Below the pieces are notes generated by a model that made no database searches, had not been told where the DNA came from, and was given only the letters and a program-made list of their open reading frames with translations. Shown piece after piece: positions 19,613 to 26,319 of a DNA stretch of 64,000 nt. A program made the translations under genes and the position numbers. Origin of the DNA: Sandaracinaceae bacterium (GTDB lineage: Bacteria; Myxococcota_A; Polyangia; Polyangiales; Houyiibacteriaceae); assembly GCA_016706685.1 (NCBI GenBank), contig JADJJE010000014.1:186001-250000 (forward strand), read 5' to 3'. Every line of letters begins with the position of its first letter. Position 1 is the stretch's first letter.

Positions 19613-20128
19613 ATGAAGAAGCGTCGTGCATCGCGCGCTACCACGGGCAAAGGCCCACCCGTGGACCCCCAACAGTTCGCGCGCGAGCTCGAGGCTCAGA
19701 AGCGCGCCAGCACCGCCCAGCTCCTGATGCGCTGCGCGCGCCTCGTGAACGAGCGCGGGGTGGCTCGCGCGGCGCAGAAGTTCGGCATCCCCGTACGCGC
19801 CGCCCACATGGGCCTCTTCCCGCACCTCGATCTCGCGGGCACGCGCCAGACCGAGCTCGCGCGGCGCATGGGGGTCAGCAAGCAGGCGGTGAATCAGCTG
19901 GTCGCAGAGCTGGTGGGCTTCGGCGTGCTCGAGCAGGTGCCCGACCCTGCCGACGGGCGGGCGCTCCTGGTCCGCTTCACCCCGCGAGGGGCTCAGTCGC
20001 TGTTCGACGGCCTCACGGTGCTGAACGAGCTCGAGGTCGCCATGCGAGTCGCGCTGGGCGCCCCGCGCATGGACGCGCTGCACGACACCCTCACGCGGCT
20101 GAGCGACTGGCTGGACGATCCCGCCTGA
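19613..20128 (+). CDS. MarR-family transcriptional regulator
   Basis: A 171-residue winged-helix regulator of the MarR type. The recognition helix region reads TELARRMGVSKQAVNQLVAELV (79-102), followed by the wing with DPADGRA (111-117), which is diagnostic for the family. The basic N-terminal tail is not part of the fold. The ATG at 19613 is preferred to an upstream in-frame start at 19562 that would lie inside the operator. It is transcribed away from the DUF4336 gene, and a palindromic operator sits in the 95-bp gap, so autoregulation and control of its neighbour are likely. The ligand is unknown. Confidence 0.83.
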   Translation: MKKRRASRATTGKGPPVDPQQFARELEAQKRASTAQLLMRCARLVNERGVARAAQKFGIPVRAAHMGLFPHLDLAGTRQTELARRMGVSKQAVNQLVAELVGFGVLEQVPDPADGRALLVRFTPRGAQSLFDGLTVLNELEVAMRVALGAPRMDALHDTLTRLSDWLDDPA

Positions 20129-20134
20129 GCCCCG

Positions 20135-22129
20135 TCACGGCGCGTAGTGATAGCCCATGTCGATCGCGTCGCTGTTCGCGCCATCGAGCACGCCATCCGC
20201 GCGCGTGGTGAGTGACGACCAGTCCGGGAAGTAGGCGTCCGGGTCCGTGCTGGTCATGCCAGCGTCCACGCATGCCGAGGTGACGGCGTCGCCGGCGCCG
20301 ATGTGCTTCAGGAACAACTGTCCCGCGGGACCCGGCGAAAAGGGGTCGCCGAGCGCTGTGGTAGAGGAGTCCAGCAGGACGTTGCCCAGCCCGAACCCGG
20401 TCAGGTCGCGCGTGGAACAGGAGTGCGCCACGGAGCCGGGCAGGTTGCTGGCGCTGCTGTTCAGGTCGCCGGCCTGGTTGTTCCAGAAGACCACGTTCAC
20501 CAGCGAGGTGTTGGCCGTCGCCCACAGCGCGCCCTCCGTAAACTCGCTCTCGGTGGAGGCGATGGTCACGTTCGTCACCGTGTACACGCCACTCCCGCTC
20601 AGCTGGATGGCGCCGCGGCGGCCGATGTTCCCGTCGAAGAGCAGGTTGCGCAGCGTGCCGCTGCCCCCGCCGTGCGTGTGCACGCCCCCGCCCCCATTGC
20701 CCACCATCTCGTTGGCCAGGAAGCGGCAGTCTTCGAGCGCGATCACGCTGTTGCTGCGGACGCCCGTCCCTTGGCCGCCGATGGTGCCGTTGGCTTCGAA
20801 GAGCGTGCCCTGGATGGTCAGGGTGCTTCCCGCGAGCCCCTCGGCCCCTGCGCCGCTCCACGCGATGTTCCGGAGGAAGACGCTGTCGGACACTTCCACC
20901 GCGCTGCCGGCGTGGGCGCTGAGGCCTGCGCCAGAAGCGTTCAAGACGGCGCCGATGTTGTCCCGCGCAGTCACCCGGTGGAGCACCACCTCGCTGGCCA
21001 TCGCCGGCACCCGGATGCCGACACCGTCTTGAATGGCCGTCGTGTAGCCATCGGCGACCACGACACCGTCGAGTCGGGCCCCCGTGGCCATCAGCACGAC
21101 GAGACTCGCGTTGTCCGTCCGGGTGGGCTGGTTGGGGGCGTTGCGCTCGGCTTGGACGGTGGCCACCGTCAGCGGCGCGTCGTCTCCGTTCGCGTCCCCG
21201 CTCAAGACGGACTCGCGCAGCACCGCGGGGCGCGCCGAGCGCTGGGCCTCCGTCCCGACGAACCCACCGTAGACCTCGAGGCTAGCCACCATCGCTAGCA
21301 CCGTCGTGTTGGCCGCCGCGCGATAGGTGCCCTCCGCGATCCAGATCTCCTTCAACGGGCCGCCCGGGAGGTTGGCTTGCGCGGCGGTCACGGCAGGCTG
21401 GACACTCGTGAAGGCATCCGCCCACGAGGCGCCATCACCGGCACCCGTGGCACCCGCGCGCACGAACACCACGTTGCACGCGTCGCCCTCTCCGGTGGGA
21501 GGATCGTTGTCCTCCTGGCCCGGGTTGAAGATCGCAACGCAGTTGTCGGTGTCGGCGCAGATGCCGTCCATGTCGGCGTCGCCCGTGGAGTCATCTCCGA
21601 CGCAGACGTCCAGATCGTTGCAGACGTCGTCCATGTCGGCGTCGCCAGCGGCGTCGTCGCCCGTACACACGTCGACATCGTTGCAGAACCCGTCGGTGTC
21701 GGAGTCGCCCGTGCCGTCGTTGCCGGTGCACGCGTCGACATCGTTGCAGACCCCATCCGAGTCACCGTCACCCGCGCTGTCGTTGCCGGTGCAAGCATCC
21801 GCCTCGTTGCAGACGCCGTCCATGTCGGTGTCTGGGCAGCCGCCCGCGTCCGTGCCCAGGTCGGTCACTTCGGCGTCGTCCGTGGCCCCGTCGGTGGCGC
21901 CTAGGTCGCTGGTATCGCTGTCCAGGGCGCCCAGATCGGCGACGCCCAGGTCCGCGTCGCCCGCGTCGGGCTCGCCGAGGTCCAGGCTGCCATCCATCGC
22001 TAGACCCGTATCGGCGACCCCACCGTCAGGCGACGCGGCGTCGCCGCCACAGCCAGCCGCAGCGACCACGGAGGCCAATAGGAGCAGCGCACGGACGAGG
22101 AACGAGGGCGAGGAAGCTGGATGGGTCAT
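20135..22129 (-). CDS. lipoprotein with thrombospondin type 3-like calcium repeats and a beta-helix domain
   Basis: A 664-residue predicted lipoprotein with the lipidated residue at C27 (AAAGC). Residues ~30-96 form an Asp/Ala/Leu/Gly-rich linker. They are followed by four 21-residue repeats of the form CNDVDACTGND...D.D.DG (about 98-190), resembling thrombospondin type 3 calcium-binding repeats. The remaining ~430 residues have Asn/Gly/Val-rich strands typical of a right-handed parallel beta-helix. The combination suggests a calcium-stabilised cell-surface protein, perhaps adhesive or polysaccharide-binding; no catalytic residues were identified. It diverges from the EBP-like gene across 182 bp and converges on the MarR gene. 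Confidence 0.78.
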   Translation of the reverse strand: MTHPASSPSFLVRALLLLASVVAAAGCGGDAASPDGGVADTGLAMDGSLDLGEPDAGDADLGVADLGALDSDTSDLGATDGATDDAEVTDLGTDAGGCPDTDMDGVCNEADACTGNDSAGDGDSDGVCNDVDACTGNDGTGDSDTDGFCNDVDVCTGDDAAGDADMDDVCNDLDVCVGDDSTGDADMDGICADTDNCVAIFNPGQEDNDPPTGEGDACNVVFVRAGATGAGDGASWADAFTSVQPAVTAAQANLPGGPLKEIWIAEGTYRAAANTTVLAMVASLEVYGGFVGTEAQRSARPAVLRESVLSGDANGDDAPLTVATVQAERNAPNQPTRTDNASLVVLMATGARLDGVVVADGYTTAIQDGVGIRVPAMASEVVLHRVTARDNIGAVLNASGAGLSAHAGSAVEVSDSVFLRNIAWSGAGAEGLAGSTLTIQGTLFEANGTIGGQGTGVRSNSVIALEDCRFLANEMVGNGGGGVHTHGGGSGTLRNLLFDGNIGRRGAIQLSGSGVYTVTNVTIASTESEFTEGALWATANTSLVNVVFWNNQAGDLNSSASNLPGSVAHSCSTRDLTGFGLGNVLLDSSTTALGDPFSPGPAGQLFLKHIGAGDAVTSACVDAGMTSTDPDAYFPDWSSLTTRADGVLDGANSDAIDMGYHYAP
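21535..21840 (-). repeat. 63-bp tandem coding repeats (calcium-binding motifs)
   Basis: About four and a half imperfect copies of a 63-bp unit encode the Cys/Asp-rich 21-residue repeat of the surrounding lipoprotein gene. Copies differ at many silent and replacement positions, so the array is old and held by selection on protein structure rather than freshly amplified. Confidence 0.75.
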
Positions 22130-22311
22130 GGTGGACTCTTGCGGTGAAGCGGGTGGCTCTCTGTCGTCTTTGACGAAGTGTCATATTTGTGCACCGTCAG
22201 AGTTTCCTTGTCCAGCGAAAATGACCGTGAGTCCAAACGGCCGCTTTCGCCGTGCGAACTGGCCGCTTCGGAGCGCGCCTCGCGGCGCGCTTCGAGCCAT
22301 GCTCCGTGACC

Positions 22312-23082
22312 ATGGAACAGACCCTCGCCCTCAACCCCAGCACGGGCCTCCTCGGGGACGGCTACAAGCGGACCCTCGCGCTGCTGACTGCCCTGCTCAC
22401 CCTCAGCTTTCCCGTCGCGTCCTGGGCCGTCTTCGGCGCTGGCGCAGACCGGCAGCAGACCGCGGCCGTGCTCTCGTGCATCTTCGTCTTCTGCATGGCG
22501 GGACTGGTGATCGCCCCGCACCTGCCGTTCGCGGCCCTGCGGGGCGAGTCCCGCTACCGGCGCCTCGAGCGCATGGTCTACATCTGGATCATCGTCTTCG
22601 TCGGAGTGGCCCTCACCTGGGAGATCCCGTGGGCCTTCCTGCACGAGCGCATCGCCGCCTCGCGCGACGAGCTGTGGGCATACACGTGGTGGGCCTACAT
22701 CGACGGGGGCGATCTGCGCTACGTGAACCCCAGCTGGCTCGTCTTCTTCATCGAGAGCTGGGCCGACGCCAACGGCATCTTCAGCGCCATCGCGCTCTAC
22801 GCGTGGTTCAAGTCCGGCAAGACCAACCCGCTGCCGGTCTACTACTTCATGTTCGCAGCGCCGCTGCACATCTACCCCACGGTGCTCTACTACGTGAGCG
22901 AGATCGCGACGGGGCTGCCCAACGTCGACACCAGCAACCCCATCAACCTCTATGTGAAGTTCGGGCTCGCCAACTGCTTCTGGGTCATCGTGCCGTTCTT
23001 CGTGTTCGCGTGGGGCATGCAGACCATCGAGCGAATTCACCGCGCTCGCTTCGAGGCCGAGACCGCGCGCGCATCACTTTGA
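22312..23082 (+). CDS. EXPERA / emopamil-binding protein-like membrane protein
   Basis: A 256-residue protein with about six membrane segments. Its second half aligns well, from memory, with eukaryotic emopamil-binding protein (sterol delta8-delta7 isomerase). PLHIYPTVLYYVSEI corresponds to the human IYGDVLYFLTE region, and LANCFWVIVP to FMNALWLVLP. E104, E148, N221 and W224 fall where human EBP has its active-site E80, E122, N193 and W196, while the catalytic H76 position appears to be Ala. Isomerase activity is therefore possible but unproven; sigma-2 receptor/TM6SF-like roles share the fold. The ATG at 22312 begins just before the first helix. A CYP51 gene lies 11 kb away. Confidence 0.6.
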   Translation: MEQTLALNPSTGLLGDGYKRTLALLTALLTLSFPVASWAVFGAGADRQQTAAVLSCIFVFCMAGLVIAPHLPFAALRGESRYRRLERMVYIWIIVFVGVALTWEIPWAFLHERIAASRDELWAYTWWAYIDGGDLRYVNPSWLVFFIESWADANGIFSAIALYAWFKSGKTNPLPVYYFMFAAPLHIYPTVLYYVSEIATGLPNVDTSNPINLYVKFGLANCFWVIVPFFVFAWGMQTIERIHRARFEAETARASL

Positions 23083-23102
23083 TGGAGCTTCCGTCACTTC
23101 GC

Positions 23103-23139
23103 GTGGAGCATGCGCCCACACGTGGGTGTTCCGCTCCAC
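23103..23139 (+). terminator. nested hairpin downstream of the EBP-like gene
   Basis: GTGGAGC (23103-23109) pairs with GCTCCAC (23133-23139), and inside it CCCAC (23115-23119) pairs with GTGGG (23122-23126). It begins 20 nt after the EBP-like stop codon. There is no T-tract, so it may stop transcription weakly, protect the mRNA end, or regulate the gene at 23207. Confidence 0.3.
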
Positions 23140-23206
23140 CCGGGGGGAACGCATGCATTGGCCCAGCGATTGCAGCGCAGGCCTGGGTTCACACCGAGGA
23201 ATCCAC

Positions 23207-23563
23207 ATGCACAAGAAGAACGACGCAGACACCCGCAACGACGTGATGGAACTGATGGAGCGCCGCGAGCTGGCCGACGCGGTCCACAGCGAGCCGATGC
23301 ACGCCACCTTGGGAGAGGACCCCGAGGTGGTCGCGAGCCTGCGTGAGCAGCTGGGTGATGCGGGCGAGAACGAGACGACCGACCGCGCACGCGCGCGCCT
23401 TGCTCGCAGCGTGAAGGCGTTGCGCAGCACCGTGAGCCACTCGGCGACGGAGCTGACTGCGGCGCTGCGCGGCACCGGAAACTGCGCCGTGGCGTGGCTG
23501 CGCGCGGAGGTTCGGAACATGCGGTCCACGCGCCTGCCGGGCGACGCCCTGTCGCAGAACTGA
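23207..23563 (+). CDS. small cytoplasmic protein of unknown function
   Basis: A 118-residue hydrophilic protein not recognised as a family. It is rich in Glu, Arg, Asp and Ala with heptad-like spacing in ELMERRELADAV and in the 70-115 region, so it may be largely helical. There is no signal peptide or membrane segment. GAGGA sits 7 nt before the ATG at 23207, a clear start; the in-frame ATG at 23126 would run through the upstream hairpin. The Tat-lipoprotein gene begins 33 nt after its stop, so the two are probably co-transcribed. Confidence 0.55.
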   Translation: MHKKNDADTRNDVMELMERRELADAVHSEPMHATLGEDPEVVASLREQLGDAGENETTDRARARLARSVKALRSTVSHSATELTAALRGTGNCAVAWLRAEVRNMRSTRLPGDALSQN

Positions 23564-23596
23564 CCCTGCACGAACCAGTCGATGGAGATGAACACG

Positions 23597-24316
23597 ATGA
23601 ACAAGCACTTCACGCGCCGTGACTTCTTTCACCGGGTCGCTGGCGCCACGGGGACGCTGGTCCTCGCGCCCTACCTGGTGGGCTGCGAGCCCACGAGCAC
23701 GCCGGACAGAGCGCCGACGGCGATGCCGATCCTCGAGCCTGTTGCCCCGACGGAGACCCCTGCGGCCGAACCGCCGAGCGTGCCGCTCGAGCGCCCTGCG
23801 GGCTGGGACGCGCTCGCGTTCAACAAGCGGCGCGGCAACGCGGGGGCCATCCCCGCGAGCTACCTCGACGACATCAACGGCCCGGACGGGGACGCTCGGC
23901 ACCTCGGCAAGCACTTGCCCTTCCTGCCCGCCCTCGACCCTGGAGTCGTCGTGCCCGCCGGCATGCTGGCCATCATGTGGGGCGACCCGAGCAAGGGCTA
24001 CGCTCGGCACCCCAACGCGGCCTCGACCGAGGGGAACCCCGAGGGCCACTGGTACAACTGGATCCGCCTTCGGAAGGCGACCGCGGGGGATACGCGGGAG
24101 GTCGAGAGCCACTACCGGAGCTGGCCTGCGGTCGAACCCGGAGACGATGGCGCCTACACGGCTCTCGCGGGCGACGACCCTGCGCGTGATGGCGGTGAGA
24201 ACACCGTCTACCTGGCGCAGCTCCCGCCCGACGTCGTTCCAGGGGACCTGGTTCGTGTGCACGCCCACTGCCTCACGCACGGCGAGTACGTGGACTTCGT
24301 CCAGCTCCCTGGCTGA
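23597..24316 (+). CDS. Tat-dependent lipoprotein of unknown function
   Basis: A 239-residue protein with a twin-arginine signal (TRRDFFHR, 6-13) and a lipobox ending at C30 (LVGC). It is followed by a Thr/Pro-rich linker (31-60) and a compact domain rich in Trp, His, Gly and Asp. Tat export usually means folding or cofactor loading in the cytoplasm, but no metal- or cofactor-binding signature is recognised. The ATG at 23597 has GGAG 9 nt upstream; the two earlier in-frame ATGs (23582, 23588) do not. It follows the 118-residue protein gene and precedes the kdp control region. Function unknown. Confidence 0.65.
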   Translation: MNKHFTRRDFFHRVAGATGTLVLAPYLVGCEPTSTPDRAPTAMPILEPVAPTETPAAEPPSVPLERPAGWDALAFNKRRGNAGAIPASYLDDINGPDGDARHLGKHLPFLPALDPGVVVPAGMLAIMWGDPSKGYARHPNAASTEGNPEGHWYNWIRLRKATAGDTREVESHYRSWPAVEPGDDGAYTALAGDDPARDGGENTVYLAQLPPDVVPGDLVRVHAHCLTHGEYVDFVQLPG

Positions 24317-24321
24317 GCGCG

Positions 24322-24359
24322 TTGATGCTTTCTTGATGCGGCCGCGGGTGGCCTTGACG
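24322..24359 (+). promoter_or_regulatory. candidate KdpE-type direct repeat and -35 box upstream of kdp
   Basis: TTGATGC occurs at 24322-24328 and again at 24333-24339, an 11-bp period that fits binding by OmpR/PhoB-family regulators such as KdpE. TTGACG at 24354-24359 could be the -35 box; no good -10 follows at 17 bp, as expected for an activator-dependent promoter. The first small ORF of the kdp locus starts at 24394. Confidence 0.4.
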
Positions 24360-24393
24360 ACCGCGTGACACGGCCGGCGTTACGAAGACGGTC

Positions 24394-24474
24394 ATGGACA
24401 TCGTCTTCATCGCCGTCGTGTGCGGCTTCTTCGGGCTGACTTGGGGCTTCGTGCGCCTGTGCGAGGGCATGTAA
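24394..24474 (+). CDS. 26-residue hydrophobic peptide upstream of kdpF
   Basis: A tiny ORF of 26 codons plus stop. It encodes one membrane helix (VFIAVVCGFFGLTWGF) ending in VRLCEGM. Short single-helix ORFs of this look, ending in a Leu-Cys-Glu motif, are known just ahead of kdpF in other proteobacteria. It is two nucleotides ahead of kdpF in the same direction. It is probably translated as a small accessory membrane peptide of the K+ pump; its role is unknown. Confidence 0.5.
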   Translation: MDIVFIAVVCGFFGLTWGFVRLCEGM

Positions 24475-24476
24475 CC

Positions 24477-24569
24477 ATGGCCACCCTCACCATCATCGGC
24501 GCCATCCTGGCAGGGCTGCTCCTGGGCTACCTGGGCTTCGTGCTGCTCTTTCCGGAGAAGCTGTCATGA
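24477..24569 (+). CDS. kdpF: KdpF, small stabilising subunit of the K+-transporting ATPase
   Basis: A 30-residue single-helix peptide ending in GYLGFVLLFPEKLS. The glycine-tyrosine segment followed by a terminal (R/F)PE(K/R) motif is the hallmark of KdpF, a lipid-like stabiliser of the KdpABC complex. Its TGA stop overlaps the kdpA ATG by four bases (ATGA), so kdpA translation is coupled to it. Confidence 0.78.
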   Translation: MATLTIIGAILAGLLLGYLGFVLLFPEKLS

Positions 24570-26308
24570 CGCTCTCCGCAGTTCTCCAGATGGGGATCTT
24601 CCTGGTCCTGCTGTTGGCGCTGGCCGCACCCCTCGGTGCGTACCTGGCGCGCGTCTACACCGGCGAAGCCCGCTGGGCACAGCGCATCGGTGGGCCGCTC
24701 GAGCGCCTCCTCTATCGCGCGTCCGGTGTGGACCCGTGGGAGGACATGAGCTTTCAGCGCTACACCGGCGCCGTCCTGCTGTTCAACCTACTGGGCGTCC
24801 TCGTGGTCTATGCCCTGCTGCGCCTCCAGGGGGTGCTTCCGCTCAACCCCGAGGGGCTCGGCGGCGTCCCTCCCGAGCTGGCCTTCAACACCGCGGTGAG
24901 CTTCGGCACCAACACCAACTGGCAGGCCTACGGTGGCGAGACCACCATGAGCTACCTCACGCAGATGCTGGGCCTCGCGGTGCAGAACTTCGTGTCGGCG
25001 GCCACCGGCATGGCCGTGCTTGTGGCGCTCATTCGCGGCTTGACGCGCGAGTCGGCACAGGGCCTCGGCAGCTTCTGGGTCGATCTCACGCGCTCCACCG
25101 TCTACGTGCTGCTGCCGCTCTCGCTCGTCCTCGCGCTGGTGCTCGTGTCGCAGGGCGTGGTGCAGACGTTCGACGGCTCGGCGACCGCCGCGCTGCTCGA
25201 CCGAACGGGCGCCGCGGCGGCGGAAGGCGCACAGCAGATCCTCGCGCTCGGGCCCGCCGCATCGCAGATCGCGATCAAGCAGCTGGGCACCAACGGCGGC
25301 GGGTTCTTCAACGTGAACTCGGCGCACCCCTTCGAGAACCCCACGCCGCTCTCGAACCTCCTCGAGGTGACGTCCATCCTGCTGATCCCGGCTGCGCTGT
25401 GCTTCACGTTCGGCGTGATGGTGAAGGACCGCCGTCAGGGCTGGGCCGTGCTCGCCGCGATGCTCGCCATCTTCATTCCGCTACTCTTCGCGACGGTGGC
25501 CTTCGAGCAGGCGGGCAACCCGGCGCTCACGGCGCTGGGGGTGGACCAGGCCGTCTCCGATGTCTCTTCGGGCGGCAACATGGAGGGCAAGGAGGTGCGC
25601 TTCGGCATCACCAACAGCGCCCTGTGGGCCACGGCGACCACGGCGGCCTCCAACGGCTCCGTCAACGCCATGCACGACAGCTTCACGCCGCTCGGCGGGC
25701 TCGTCCCCATGTGGCTCATGCAGCTCGGTGAGATCGTCTTCGGCGGCGTCGGCTCCGGGCTCTACGGCATGCTGATCTACGCCATCATCGCGGTGTTCAT
25801 CGCGGGGCTGATGGTGGGCCGCACGCCCGAGTACCTGGGCAAGAAGATCGAGGCCTACGAGATGAAGATGGCGTCGCTGGTCATCTTGCTGCCGGCGGCG
25901 GCCGTGCTCATCGGGACCGCCATCGCCTGTGTGGTCCCGGCCGGGACCGCGACCCTGGGCAACCCCGGCGCGCACGGCTTCAGCGAGATCCTCTACGCGT
26001 TCTCGTCGGGCGCCAACAACAACGGCTCCGCCTTCGGTGGCATCACGGTCAGCGGAAACTTCTACGCGACCGCCATCGGGCTCTGCATGCTGGTGGGTCG
26101 CTACTGGGTGATCGTGCCGGTGCTCGCGCTGGCCGGCGCGCTGGCCCGTAAGCGGCGCATCCCCGTCAGCGCCGGGACGCTGCCCACGCACACACCTCTC
26201 TTCGTGGGGCTCCTGGTGGGGACCATCGTCCTCGTGGGCGCGCTCACCTTCATTCCGGCGCTCGGGCTCGGCCCCGTCGTCGAGCACCTCCAGCTGTCGG
26301 CGCACTGA
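24566..26308 (+). CDS. kdpA: KdpA, potassium-binding channel-like subunit
   Basis: A 580-residue polytopic membrane protein, the usual length for KdpA. It belongs to the superfamily of K+ transporters with four pore loops. Filter-type segments are visible as FGTNTNWQAYGGE, GTNGGGFFNVNSAHPFENPTP and SSGANNNGSAFGG. It binds and conducts K+ through the high-affinity Kdp ATPase. The start overlaps kdpF, and kdpB follows after 11 nt. The coding frame is clean throughout, in contrast to kdpC further down the operon. Confidence 0.95.
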   Translation: MTLSAVLQMGIFLVLLLALAAPLGAYLARVYTGEARWAQRIGGPLERLLYRASGVDPWEDMSFQRYTGAVLLFNLLGVLVVYALLRLQGVLPLNPEGLGGVPPELAFNTAVSFGTNTNWQAYGGETTMSYLTQMLGLAVQNFVSAATGMAVLVALIRGLTRESAQGLGSFWVDLTRSTVYVLLPLSLVLALVLVSQGVVQTFDGSATAALLDRTGAAAAEGAQQILALGPAASQIAIKQLGTNGGGFFNVNSAHPFENPTPLSNLLEVTSILLIPAALCFTFGVMVKDRRQGWAVLAAMLAIFIPLLFATVAFEQAGNPALTALGVDQAVSDVSSGGNMEGKEVRFGITNSALWATATTAASNGSVNAMHDSFTPLGGLVPMWLMQLGEIVFGGVGSGLYGMLIYAIIAVFIAGLMVGRTPEYLGKKIEAYEMKMASLVILLPAAAVLIGTAIACVVPAGTATLGNPGAHGFSEILYAFSSGANNNGSAFGGITVSGNFYATAIGLCMLVGRYWVIVPVLALAGALARKRRIPVSAGTLPTHTPLFVGLLVGTIVLVGALTFIPALGLGPVVEHLQLSAH

Positions 26309-26319
26309 AAGAAACCTCC

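Noticed and set aside
21535..21840. Regular 63-bp repeats as a possible CRISPR array
   Set aside because: The units are contiguous, coding and degenerate, with no unique spacers and no cas genes nearby.
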